NCBI RefSeq assembly: GCF_009765835.1
Contig: NZ_LMUS01000006.1
Span: 2,348,645 to 2,412,644 of the forward strand
Reading direction: 5' to 3'
Source: Granulicella sp. L56
GTDB lineage: Bacteria > Acidobacteriota > Terriglobia > Terriglobales > Acidobacteriaceae
Length of the DNA stretch: 64,000 nt
Part shown: piece after piece, positions 25,772-34,047 of the stretch
Layout of the letters: each line of letters starts with the position of its first letter
Numbering within the stretch: position 1 is the first letter of the stretch
Notes under the pieces: generated by a model
Database searches by the model: none
The model's input: the letters and a program-made list of their open reading frames with translations, nothing else
What the model was told of the DNA's origin: nothing
Made by a program: the position numbers and the translations under genes

Positions 25772-27142
25772 TCAGCGCAATGAGTGGAAGGCTGCTCGTA
25801 ACTCGGCGCTGAAGAGTTCCGGCTGCTCCCAGGCTGCGAAGTGGCCGCCCTTTAAAGGCCGGTTGTAATAGATCAGCTTCGGATATGCTCGCTCTGCCCA
25901 GGACCGCGGAGCTTGATAAATCTCGTCCGGAAAAGCGCTTACAGCAACCGGGACGGTCACACCCCTGGGGTCAAAAAAACCACCCTTATATTCCCAATAG
26001 AGACGGGCCGATGAGATCGCTGTTTTCGTCAGCCAATACAGTGTGATGTTTTCGAGGACATCGTCTCGAGTCAGCCCCTCGGTCTGACCAGCAAAGACGC
26101 GTGCGACCAGCGAGTAGCTGGCGGCATCGTGATCGAGAATCCAGGCTGCCAAACCGATCGGTGAATCCTCAATCGCATACAGAGTTTGTGGGCGCCCCGC
26201 CATTTCTTGGGCATATCCAAGTCCACGCTTATAAAAGAAGTCAAGCTGGTCCCAAGCGCGCTTCTCTTCGGCTGAGAGGCTATGGGGTGGCTGTCCCCCT
26301 GACTGGAGAGCTTTCTCCACGTCCCCCGGAACAGTAGCCGCCATATTAGTATGGATACCAATCAACTCAGAAGGTGCCTGCAGAGCCATGGTCTCGGTGA
26401 CAGCGTTTCCCCAATCGCCGCCCTGGGCGACAAATCGGTTGTATCCGAGCCGCTTCATCAACACGGTCCAGGCACTTGCGATACGAACTGGACCCCAGCC
26501 GCTAGTAGCCGGCTTCTCTGAAAATCCATAGCCGGGCAGGGAGGGGATAACTACATCAAAAGCGTCTTCCGGCATTCCGCCGTAGGCGGCAGGGTCGGTG
26601 AGCGGGCCGATCAGCTTCAGCTGCTCGATGATCGATCCGGGCCACCCGTGGGTGATAACGATTGGCAGAGCATTCGCATTCTTCGAACGGCCGTGGATGA
26701 AGTGGATGTCAAGGCCGTCAATCTTCGTGACGAATTGTGGCAGAGCGTTCAGTCTTGCCTCAACCTTCCGCCAGTCATAGTCGGTCACCCAATAATTCGC
26801 GAGCTTTTGCATGGTCGCGAGTTGGACGCCTTGTGTTGCATCGCTGACCGTTTCGCACTCGGGCCATCGTGTCGCGACGATACGACGCCGAAGATCAGCG
26901 AGGTCCGCATTCGGGAAGCTAATGCGGAAGGGGCGAATGGCAGTGTTCTGTTCCTCTTCGCGAGAGTGGACAGAAAGTTCACTGAACGCGGAGGCTACGG
27001 CAAAACCGAAAGAATCCCTCGGAAAGAAACTCAAAGCACCTGCGGTCATCGATGCAGCGATAAAACTGCGTCGTGATGGACCACTACCGATGCTGCTGAT
27101 GCCATTTCTAATTGCGAGCTGCACTTTGTCGAGTTGCGTCAT
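25772..27142 (-). CDS. Tat-exported epoxide hydrolase (EHN domain)
   Basis: 456 residues. N-terminal Tat signal 'PSRRSFIAASMTAGAL'. Then the EHN domain 'IRPFRISFPNADLADLRRRIVATRWPE' (part: 'LADLRRRIVATRWPE') and 'NYWVTDYDWRKVEARLN' near 120. Hydrolase core: 'ITHGWPGSI' oxyanion, 'VIPSLPGYGFSEKP', nucleophile 'AQGGDWGNAV' (Asp), catalytic-His region 'KGGHFAAWEQPEL'. Residue pattern fits microsomal-type epoxide hydrolases acting on juvenile-hormone-like or xenobiotic epoxides. It has its own regulon promoter at 27210-27254. Confidence 0.9.
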   Translation of the reverse strand: MTQLDKVQLAIRNGISSIGSGPSRRSFIAASMTAGALSFFPRDSFGFAVASAFSELSVHSREEEQNTAIRPFRISFPNADLADLRRRIVATRWPECETVSDATQGVQLATMQKLANYWVTDYDWRKVEARLNALPQFVTKIDGLDIHFIHGRSKNANALPIVITHGWPGSIIEQLKLIGPLTDPAAYGGMPEDAFDVVIPSLPGYGFSEKPATSGWGPVRIASAWTVLMKRLGYNRFVAQGGDWGNAVTETMALQAPSELIGIHTNMAATVPGDVEKALQSGGQPPHSLSAEEKRAWDQLDFFYKRGLGYAQEMAGRPQTLYAIEDSPIGLAAWILDHDAASYSLVARVFAGQTEGLTRDDVLENITLYWLTKTAISSARLYWEYKGGFFDPRGVTVPVAVSAFPDEIYQAPRSWAERAYPKLIYYNRPLKGGHFAAWEQPELFSAELRAAFHSLR

Positions 27143-27209
27143 AATGGTTCTCCTCGGACAGATGTTTTGGCATGGATAGAATTAGCCACGAGCTTGCTAC
27201 ACAGTTGCG

Positions 27210-27254
27210 ATCAGACCAGAAGCAAGAATGAGAATCTATTAAACGTTGGTATTG
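27210..27254 (-). promoter_or_regulatory. Regulon promoter E (toward epoxide hydrolase)
   Basis: Minus-strand operator CAATACCAACGTTTAATAG at 27236-27254, 20-nt spacer ending CTTCTGG, -10-like TCTGAT at 27210-27215 in TGn context. The leader is about 60 nt. Confidence 0.8.
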
Positions 27255-27300
27255 ATACGTACTTAAGTCTCACTCGGATAAACGTGCTTGAGGTGCCCGT

Positions 27301-28164
27301 TTACTTCTGCCTTTTCATGAACTCACGGACGAGCGAAGCAATATCATCCGCTTTCGTATCCAATGCGAAGTGTCCTGCGTCAAGTACGTGGACCTCAGCG
27401 TTCGGCACATCCATGCGATAGCGTTCCGGCTCTCCAGGATCGAATGAGAGATCATGCTTACCCCAAAGAACCAAAAGCCGCGGTTGGGCCTTTTGCATCC
27501 ACTCCTGCCATCTCGGATATGCGTCCACGTTCGTACGGTAGTCGTAGAAGAGATCGCTTTGGATCTGGGCCTGTCCGGGTGAATTCAGGAACGCATACTC
27601 ATCCGTCCAAAGATCTGGATCATAGAGCTCGACCTTCGGATCGTCTCCGATATGACGTCTCTTTGTGGCCGACAGCGACAGCAAGTCAGTTCGTAACGCG
27701 GCTTCTTGAGCGGAGCGGTTCGCCCAGAAGGCCCGCCTCGTTGCCCAGTTCGCCCCCAGGCCTTCATTGTGTGCAACTGCATCTTGGACGATGAGGGCCT
27801 GCACTCGCTCCGGGTGAGCCAGCGCCAAGCGAAAGCCAACCGGGCCGCCGTAGTCCTGCATGTAAAGCGTGTAGTGAGACAGGCCCAATGTCTGCGTGAA
27901 ATCGTTCATCACATCTGCAATATTGTCGAAGGTATATTCGAACCGTTTCGGGTCGGCCCAGTCACTGTGTCCGTAACCCGGGTAATCGGGAGCAATTAGA
28001 TAGTAGTGATCTGCAAGACTTGCCATTAGTGGTTGAAACATCCGTGACGATGACGGCAGGCCATGCAGGAACAAGATCACAGGAGCATCCTTTGGCCCAG
28101 CTTCCCTGTAGAAAATATTCAGACCATCGACTTTTGCAGTGCGGTAGAAGACGTGTTGAACCAT
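27301..28164 (-). CDS. Alpha/beta hydrolase, haloalkane-dehalogenase-like
   Basis: 287 residues with AAGGA before the ATG. 'LFLHGLPSSSRMFQPLM' (oxyanion), 'LIAPDYPGYGHSDWAD', nucleophile elbow 'YMQDYGGPVGFRLA' with Asp, acid region 'VLWGKHDLSFD' and catalytic His 'LDAGHFALD'. The Asp nucleophile with 'DYGGP' is the pattern of haloalkane dehalogenases and related hydrolases. No signal peptide in this frame, but a signal-peptide-like ORF overlaps just upstream (28119-28253). Last gene of a minus-strand run led by the PfpI gene. Confidence 0.87.
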   Translation of the reverse strand: MVQHVFYRTAKVDGLNIFYREAGPKDAPVILFLHGLPSSSRMFQPLMASLADHYYLIAPDYPGYGHSDWADPKRFEYTFDNIADVMNDFTQTLGLSHYTLYMQDYGGPVGFRLALAHPERVQALIVQDAVAHNEGLGANWATRRAFWANRSAQEAALRTDLLSLSATKRRHIGDDPKVELYDPDLWTDEYAFLNSPGQAQIQSDLFYDYRTNVDAYPRWQEWMQKAQPRLLVLWGKHDLSFDPGEPERYRMDVPNAEVHVLDAGHFALDTKADDIASLVREFMKRQK

Positions 28165-28253
28165 TGGTTCCTTCTGTTCTGAGCGTTGAGGCCGACATTG
28201 ATAGCAAATGCGACCGTCAAAGTCGTGAAGATGTGGAGAATAGATTTCGCCAT
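28119..28253 (-). CDS. Small signal-peptide-like ORF overlapping the hydrolase start
   Basis: 44 codons: 'MAKSILHIFTTLTVAFAINVG' reads like a secretion signal, then about 20 residues out of frame with the hydrolase. It may be a leader peptide, or the former signal sequence of the hydrolase cut off by a frameshift. AAGGA lies 10 nt upstream. Confidence 0.35.
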   Translation of the reverse strand: MAKSILHIFTTLTVAFAINVGLNAQNRRNQWFNTSSTALQKSMV

Positions 28254-28293
28254 GCTTTGCTTATCCTTGGTTGAAGCAGACGGTTCAGGCCAG

Positions 28294-28974
28294 TCAGGAG
28301 ATTGCATGCTTTTCTTTCGCTTTACACCGGGAGACCGTCAGCGAACTGAGCGTGGTGCGTGCCCTATAGAGCCTCGACTTGGCGGCGGATTCGGAGATGC
28401 TCAAGCGGGCCGCAATATCCTTCACCGAACAGTTGTCTGCTAGGCGCATTCGAATTGGTATTCGGAGTTCCGGAGAGAGGTTCTGTATGGCGTGCAGAAG
28501 TTTTTCGAGCTTCTCCTGCTTTGCGTAAATCTGTTCAGGGTCGGGAGCTAGATCTCTAAATTCCTTGAGCCCATCCTCATTTTCCGACTGAATATCTAAG
28601 TTCAGTGCGCCTTCCGGCCGCGAGCGGCGCCTGCGTAGAATGGCCAAGCCCGAGTTGATTGCGACGCGAGTCAGCCATGAATAGAAGCTCGACCGACCCT
28701 CGAAGCTTTCAAGCGCCAGAAAGGCTCGAAAGAACGCGTCCTGCAGTGCGTCTTCGGCGTCATCGGCGTTCTTCATAATCGTCAAGAGGGTTCGGTACAC
28801 GCGTCGCCAGTAAAGCTCCCACAATTCCCGAAATGCAATCTGGCAACCCGATCGAGCGGCAAGAACCAACTGTTGTTCTTTCGGCGTAGCAGTCTCACAA
28901 AGATGCTTACCGAGATTGCCGCCCGATCCGATGGGAATCGTCACTCGAAACGTGTAATCGTCCTGGGTATCCAC
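28294..28974 (-). CDS. ECF-type RNA polymerase sigma factor
   Basis: 226 residues from GTG 28974, chosen for GGAGG at 5 nt; the frame extends to 29067. Region 2: 'AFRELWELYWRRVYRTLLTIMKNADDAEDALQDAFFRAF' (part: 'NADDAEDALQDAFFRAF') near 60-95 and 'FYSWLTRVAINSGLAILRR' near 110. Region 4: 'LSPELRIPIRMRLADNCSVKDIAARLSISESAAKSRLYRAR' (part: 'SVKDIAARLSISESAAKSRL') near 175-215. No anti-sigma factor gene is adjacent. It lies inside the stress-gene run PfpI-SDR-RidA-sigma-hydrolase. Confidence 0.9.
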   Translation of the reverse strand: MDTQDDYTFRVTIPIGSGGNLGKHLCETATPKEQQLVLAARSGCQIAFRELWELYWRRVYRTLLTIMKNADDAEDALQDAFFRAFLALESFEGRSSFYSWLTRVAINSGLAILRRRRSRPEGALNLDIQSENEDGLKEFRDLAPDPEQIYAKQEKLEKLLHAIQNLSPELRIPIRMRLADNCSVKDIAARLSISESAAKSRLYRARTTLSSLTVSRCKAKEKHAIS

Positions 28975-29102
28975 TGTTTCCTCCATTCGCAAATACGTAA
29001 CTTCTCGCATGCCTTGCTTGCGGATCATCATCAAGGGCCCAATTAGCTGGTCCAGCACCTCGGGCAATTACCGACGCCAATGTCGGCAGCGAGGTCGTGT
29101 AC

Positions 29103-29591
29103 TTATGCGATGACTTCAAAGATGACTTCCAGTTCGATCGGCATGCCGAGCGGAAGACTGGCAACACCGATGACCAGCCGGACCGATGACTTTTCTTTAC
29201 CGAAAACGTCTTGAAAGAGATCCGAAACTGCGTCCGCTACTCTTGGTTGATCGAGGAAGTCTCCGCAGGTGGCCATGAATACGCCAAGTCGCACGACTTT
29301 GCTGACCCGATCGAGAGATCCGAGATATTGTTTAGTCGCGGCCAGGGCACTCAGAGCGGCGGTGTAGGCGGCATCCCGCCCCGCGTCGGTATCGAGCTCT
29401 CTTCCAATTCGTCCTATGTACTTCGGACTATGGTCAACGACCGGAAGCATACCGCTTAGGAAAAGTAGATTTCCAGTCTGGACGGCTTCGACGTAATAAC
29501 CAAATGGCGTTGGTGCGGCTGGGAGTGTAACGCCGAGATCTCGAAGCCGGCGCTCTGCACCGTGCTGCTGGAAATCCCCACCGCTTACCAT
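29103..29591 (-). CDS. RidA/YjgF family protein
   Basis: 162 residues, longer than the ~130 of typical RidA because of an N-terminal extension of about 20 residues. 'FGYYVEAVQTGNLLFLSGMLPV' (part: 'VQTGNLLFLSGMLP'), 'NLAATKQYLGSLDRVSKVVRL'-like region near 90, and the C-terminal 'RLVIGVASLPLGMPIELEVIFE' (part: 'LPLGMPIELEVIFE'). The substrate-binding Arg of enamine deaminases ('R..V....LP' with Arg in 'SVRLVIGV') is present. It could deaminate reactive imines/enamines. It overlaps the SDR gene by 7 bp. Confidence 0.85.
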   Translation of the reverse strand: MVSGGDFQQHGAERRLRDLGVTLPAAPTPFGYYVEAVQTGNLLFLSGMLPVVDHSPKYIGRIGRELDTDAGRDAAYTAALSALAATKQYLGSLDRVSKVVRLGVFMATCGDFLDQPRVADAVSDLFQDVFGKEKSSVRLVIGVASLPLGMPIELEVIFEVIA

Positions 29592-30307
29592 CGGCCGGTG
29601 TGCGCACCACCGTCCACGTGCAGCACCTCCCCTGTAACATGATGAGCTTCGGCAAGATATAGGACGGCCTCGGCAATGTCCTCTGCGTCGGTGATCGTGC
29701 CGAGTGGTGAAAGAGTTTTCATGAAGTCCTTTGGAGTTCTCTTATGAAGCGGTGTATCGACGACACCCGGCGCTACTGCGTTGAAACGGATGTTCTCCTT
29801 GGCATATTCACTTGACAGGCTACGAGTGATGGCTTCGAGTCCGCCTTTAGTGATCATCGGAATCGATGCATTGACGCCGGCGATTGGGTTTTCCACCAAG
29901 GATGATGTGATGGTGGTAACGCTGCCTCCCACGCCCTGCGCCAACATCTGCTTTACTGCTAGTTGGGTGATAAAGATGAAGCCTTCAAGATTGATAGAGA
30001 CGAAGCTTCGGAATTCGTCGATCGTGTATTCCGTGAAGGGCTTGGCCGAGAAGATTCCGGCGTTGTTGATGACATGGTCGATCGAGCCGAACTTGGCTAT
30101 CGCGGTTTGCGTGACGCTCTCGGCCGTTGCTGCCAAGCTGATATCACCATCGACGATTGCAAGATTAGGCGATGCCGCGAGTCCTGCCTTTGTGGCATTG
30201 CGCGATGTTGCGACAACCTGATAGCCGTGATTAATAAACTCTCGAACGATAGCTGCTCCGATCCCCTGGGAGCCGCCCGTCACGAGGACTGTTTGTTTTC
30301 TTGGCAT
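29585..30307 (-). CDS. SDR-family protein lacking the catalytic Tyr
   Basis: 240 residues, classical SDR length. 'VLVTGGSQGIGAAIV' nucleotide site, 'HVINNAGIF' near 80, 'NAVAPGVVDTP' near 185 and C-terminal 'VTGEVLHVDGGAH'. At the active site the Ser region is 'TITSSLVENPIAG', but the YxxxK element reads 'PMITK', so the catalytic Tyr is replaced by Pro while Lys remains. It may be a non-catalytic NAD(P)-binding protein or use another acid. It overlaps RidA (7 bp) and the read-through end of the PfpI frame, consistent with an operon. Confidence 0.85.
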   Translation of the reverse strand: MPRKQTVLVTGGSQGIGAAIVREFINHGYQVVATSRNATKAGLAASPNLAIVDGDISLAATAESVTQTAIAKFGSIDHVINNAGIFSAKPFTEYTIDEFRSFVSINLEGFIFITQLAVKQMLAQGVGGSVTTITSSLVENPIAGVNASIPMITKGGLEAITRSLSSEYAKENIRFNAVAPGVVDTPLHKRTPKDFMKTLSPLGTITDAEDIAEAVLYLAEAHHVTGEVLHVDGGAHTGRW

Positions 30308-31022
30308 ACGAGACCCTCTCTTCAGCTATTCCGGTAGTAGTACTCGGCCAGGATGTTATGGCCGTTATCCTGGCCTGGGGTGTTGACAATCGCTTAGGCG
30401 GCCTTTTGAACTGTAAGCGACTCCAAAAGCGCCAGGGCTGAGGAAGTCGACGAGGCGGGATTTGTCCTGTCACCAAGAGCCCATCGACGACGGAGAAGGG
30501 CTGCCAATCGGCCTTGGTGAGTTGCATCTCTTCCTCTTCCCCGTTCGTGAAGCCCGCCACATGTTTGCCCTTCACAAGCGGCACACCCTGATATTTGGCG
30601 TGACTGAGCACTCCCGGAGAATGACACACCAACGCAATGAGCTTACCCGAGTTGTAGAACGACTCGAGAAGAGCGATCGAAACGGGGCTCTCGGCAAGGT
30701 CCCACATGGGTCCGTGCCCACCCACATAGAAGACGGTGTCGAAGTCTACTGCTCTCATGTCGGCAAGTTTAGAAGTTTGGGAGAGTGGTTTTCGCACTTC
30801 TTCGTCCTTCTTGAACCGTGTCATCGCGGGCGCCTGACTTTCGGCAAGATCACTCTTTCGATCAAGTGGTGGCTGCCCGCCGTTCGGTGATGCAAGGGGT
30901 AACTCGACACCGGCATCTCTAAAGACAAAGTAGGGAGCCGCGAACTCTTCAATCCAGAACCCGGTTTTGTGGCCTGTCTCGCCGAGCTGATCGTGCGACG
31001 TCAGTACCATCAGTATTTTCAT
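30231..31022 (-). pseudogene. PfpI/DJ-1 family gene with 3' frameshift
   Basis: Starts at ATG 31022 (GAGGAG upstream). 'FDTVFYVGGHGPMWDL' and nucleophile 'ALVCHSPGVLSH' are intact. After 'VVDGLLVTGQ' the frame continues into nonsense to 30231, whereas the next frame reads 'NPASSTSSALALLESL' and stops at 30394, which is the expected C-terminus of this family. One missing A in the AAA run at 30461-30463 explains it. The normal protein would be about 210 residues and only the last ~25 are affected. It is a functional gene if the base is a sequencing error, otherwise a fresh mutation. First gene of the operon from promoter F-reverse. Confidence 0.8.
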
Positions 31023-31078
31023 GGTGCTTCTCCTCGATTCCTCGGTTCGCGCCTTGATCAGGGCGACGGCACAACGCG

Positions 31079-31123
31079 ATAACACCAGAAGCAGGGAGAC
31101 TGAACAATTGGACTAAGGTATGT
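31079..31123 (-). promoter_or_regulatory. Regulon promoter F-reverse (toward PfpI-SDR-RidA-sigma operon)
   Basis: Minus-strand operator ACATACCTTAGTCCAATTG at 31105-31123, 20-nt spacer with CTTCTGG, -10-like TGTTAT at 31079-31084 in TGn context. Leader of about 50 nt. Confidence 0.78.
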
Positions 31124-31184
31124 GTCGATACGAAAGTGTCGACACACAGTAGACGGTTGTATTGACTGAGACCTAAGTGTTTAT

Positions 31185-31229
31185 CAATACCAAAGTTCAA
31201 TAGATTTCCTTTCATCCTTCTGGTCTGAT
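31185..31229 (+). promoter_or_regulatory. Regulon promoter F-forward (toward efflux operon)
   Basis: Operator CAATACCAAAGTTCAATAG at 31185-31203, 20-nt spacer with CTTCTGG, -10-like TCTGAT at 31224-31229. The 99-bp block shared with F-reverse holds two more palindromes (GATACGAAAGTGTC near 31128). Confidence 0.82.
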
Positions 31230-31296
31230 CCTCCCAAGAAAGCTGACGTGATTTGATGTCCCGCTTTCCCCAGAACTTCCGAGAGCTCGATTCGAC

Positions 31297-32715
31297 ATGA
31301 ACCAGGAAATCAAGAAGCAGAAAAGGTACCGGCTTTTCACCGTAAATCTACGGGTCGGACTCCTGCTTATCACCTTCGGAGCGACGAGCCAACGGATAGA
31401 AGCACAGATTGAAACATCCAGAGGCTCCGGCATCGAAGCTGTAATGTCCCCGGACGCAGCTTCTGACATCGAGAACCTTACGCTAGTCGCGGCTGTTGAT
31501 CTGGCGCTCAAGCAGAATCTCGACATCCAGATCGCCAATATTGAAACCGCGAGTAAGCAGCAAGAACGTTTGATCGCTCGCTCGGACCTGCTTCCACATG
31601 CTGGTTTCAGCGCAAGCGAAGCTGTCACAAGATACAACGCTAAAGCTCAGCTCGGGGTTCAGCCTTCCGTTATTCCGCATGACATCGGCCCATATCAGTC
31701 CATCCATGTTGGACCGACATTCTCGACTCCGATTTTTAATCTGACCCTGATCCGTCAATACCAGGCGAGCGGACACCGTCTGCTCGCGGGACGCGCCGAT
31801 GAGCAGACAGTCCGCGAAGAGACTGTCTTGCTGACCGTGAGCGAATACATGGCCCATCTTCGCGCACTAGCCAGCATCACCGCTACTGAGTCGCGCGTCG
31901 AACTGGCCGACCGGTTGGCGCATCAGGCGCAGGACCTGCTCAACGATGGCGTAGCGAGCAAAATTGATGTATCGCGTGCTCAAGTCCGGCTCAGAGAAGA
32001 GAAGCAAGGCCTAATTGATAACCAGCGGGACGCGGAGACTACTCTCCATGCGTTGAAGCGCATTCTAAACATTTCGGACAGCGCGAAAATCGGATTCGTT
32101 GACCAGCGGAACTTTTTCTCGACACCTTCGCTCGATGTTTCTGATCCGCTAGCGACTGCGCTTGAGCAGCGATACGAATTGAGCTCCCTGTCTGAGAGCA
32201 TCAAGGCTGCTGAATCGGCATACAAGGCAGCTATGGCCGAATCTATCCCGAATCTGACTTTTGATGGAAGGTGGAATGAGCAAGGCCAGACGCTCACCAC
32301 GCTGGTTCCTGGATATGACTATCAATTTGATTTGAAAGTTCCTATCTTCACAGGGGGACGGCTTAACGCTGAACGCAAGAGCACAGCACTCGCAGAGCAG
32401 CGATGGCAGAAACAGCTCGCTCAGGAGCGAAATCTGATAACCGAGCAGGTGCGCGACGGGCAGGTCGAGTTGCAGGCAGCCTTGCATCAGGTAGAGCTTA
32501 GCCGAGAGGAGGTGCAATTGGCCAATGAGGAGGTCTCGCTTTCGCAGGGACGTTTTCAGTCTGGTGTTACCGACAATATCGAGGTCACCACTGCGCAGGA
32601 TTCGCTCGCTCGCGCGAACGACGCGGAGATCGGTGCGCTGTTCCGCTACAACATCGCGCGTGCTCAACTTGCGCGTGCGATTGACACTGTGGAGAAGACG
32701 TATACCCATCCTTGA
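31297..32715 (+). CDS. TolC-family outer-membrane efflux protein
   Basis: 472 residues. An N-terminal signal sequence ('VGLLLITFGATSQRIEAQ') is followed by the two repeated OEP halves rich in long coiled-coil helices: 'LTLVAAVDLALKQNLDIQIANIE' (part: 'AVDLALKQNLDIQIA') near 65 and 'FDLKVPIFTGGRLNAERKSTALA' (part: 'VPIFTGGRLNAE') near 345, ending '...LARAIDTVEKTY'. It forms the outer-membrane channel for the adaptor and transporter encoded next (30 and 9 bp gaps). Driven by promoter F-forward. Confidence 0.9.
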   Translation: MNQEIKKQKRYRLFTVNLRVGLLLITFGATSQRIEAQIETSRGSGIEAVMSPDAASDIENLTLVAAVDLALKQNLDIQIANIETASKQQERLIARSDLLPHAGFSASEAVTRYNAKAQLGVQPSVIPHDIGPYQSIHVGPTFSTPIFNLTLIRQYQASGHRLLAGRADEQTVREETVLLTVSEYMAHLRALASITATESRVELADRLAHQAQDLLNDGVASKIDVSRAQVRLREEKQGLIDNQRDAETTLHALKRILNISDSAKIGFVDQRNFFSTPSLDVSDPLATALEQRYELSSLSESIKAAESAYKAAMAESIPNLTFDGRWNEQGQTLTTLVPGYDYQFDLKVPIFTGGRLNAERKSTALAEQRWQKQLAQERNLITEQVRDGQVELQAALHQVELSREEVQLANEEVSLSQGRFQSGVTDNIEVTTAQDSLARANDAEIGALFRYNIARAQLARAIDTVEKTYTHP

Positions 32716-32745
32716 TACATACACGTTTGAGAGAGGGGCAAGGCA

Positions 32746-34038
32746 ATGAGTGAAGTAGCTTTAGCACCGCCGATTGAAGAATCAGTCATAGTGCCGGAAC
32801 CTCCGAAGGCTGGCGGGATTGCCGCGAGGAAAAAAGCACTATTGATATGGGGAGGGGTCGCCGTTCTGGTCTTGTTGGTGGTGCTTGGCGTTCGATACAT
32901 CATCTGGTCTGCACATCATGAGGAGACGGATGATGCGTATCTGGAAGGACATCTCCACCCAATTAGTGCTCGCGTCACGGATACAGTACAACAGGTCCTG
33001 ATCGACGACAACCAGCACGTAGTTGAAGGACAGACCCTCGTCATCCTGGACCCCAATGACTACAAGGTGAGACTGGACCAGGCGAAGGCAGCCCTTGATG
33101 TTGCACGTCGCGAAGCTGATACCGCGGAGTCTGCGATCCGATCAACTTCCCAATCCGCTACGGCGCAGACCACACAAGCAGTGGGCACGATTGGTGAGAC
33201 CAAAGCTTCAATCCAGGCGTCAAAAGCCGCAGTTGTCGCTGCTGAGGCAGGTGTTCCGCGTGCGCAGGCCCAGCTTCAAGAGGCAGATGCAACTCTTCAT
33301 CGCGACGATGTTGACCTCCACAGGTACGAAGATCTCTACGCGAAGGAGCAAGTCTCGAAGCAAACCGTCGATCACCAGCGCGCAAGCTACCAAGTAGCTA
33401 TTGCCGCGCAAGCCGCTGCTCAAGAGCAGGTGCGGCAGGCGCAGGCACAATTGGTTGCTGCACAACAAGGCGTCGTCCGCACGGAGGCGTTGCTGACGAA
33501 CTCGGTGGGCGGATTGCAATCCGCGAAAGCTTCACGGCTTGAGACACGCGTACGGGAGGGCCAATTTGCAACGGCACAGGCCGCAGTCGCACAGGCTATG
33601 GCCGCGCTGGAGGAAGCAAAGCTTCAGCTTTCCTACACGCTCATCAAAGCTTCCGCGAGCGGACGCATCGGCAGAAAGTCAGTTGAAGCAGGGCAGCGAG
33701 TCCAGATAGGGCAGCCGCTGATGGCGATTGTGGAAGACAAGCCATGGGTGGTCGCTAATTTCAAGGAAACACAACTGCAGAATATGCGTACCGGCCAGCG
33801 TGTTGAGGTAGAGATCGATACATTTCCCAAGCACAAGTTTTACGGTTATATAGACAGTCTCGCTCCTGGCTCTGGTAATGAATTCGCGTTGCTGCCACCG
33901 GACAATGCGACCGGCAACTTCACCAAGATCGTGCAGCGCATTCCGGTTAAGATCGTGCTCGATCAGGATAGCGTGCGCGGCTATGAGAACCTGCTTTCAC
34001 CCGGTATGTCGTCCATCGTCACCGTAGCCACGAAATAG
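32746..34038 (+). CDS. HlyD/EmrA-type membrane fusion protein
   Basis: 430 residues. One membrane helix near 36-55 ('LLIWGGVAVLVLLVVLGVRYI', part: 'GGVAVLVLLVVLGV'), then 'ETDDAYLEGHLHPISARV' biotinyl-lipoyl half near 65, a long Ala/Gln-rich coiled-coil hairpin from 110 to 300, and the second lipoyl half 'LSYTLIKASASGRIGRKSVEAGQRV' (part: 'IKASASGRIGRKSVE'), then the beta-barrel 'VVANFKETQLQNMRTGQ'. This is the EmrA subclass that partners 14-TM MFS pumps. Ribosome site AGAGGGGCAAGG. Adaptor between the MFS pump and TolC-like channel. Confidence 0.92.
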   Translation: MSEVALAPPIEESVIVPEPPKAGGIAARKKALLIWGGVAVLVLLVVLGVRYIIWSAHHEETDDAYLEGHLHPISARVTDTVQQVLIDDNQHVVEGQTLVILDPNDYKVRLDQAKAALDVARREADTAESAIRSTSQSATAQTTQAVGTIGETKASIQASKAAVVAAEAGVPRAQAQLQEADATLHRDDVDLHRYEDLYAKEQVSKQTVDHQRASYQVAIAAQAAAQEQVRQAQAQLVAAQQGVVRTEALLTNSVGGLQSAKASRLETRVREGQFATAQAAVAQAMAALEEAKLQLSYTLIKASASGRIGRKSVEAGQRVQIGQPLMAIVEDKPWVVANFKETQLQNMRTGQRVEVEIDTFPKHKFYGYIDSLAPGSGNEFALLPPDNATGNFTKIVQRIPVKIVLDQDSVRGYENLLSPGMSSIVTVATK

Positions 34039-34047
34039 GAAAACTCC

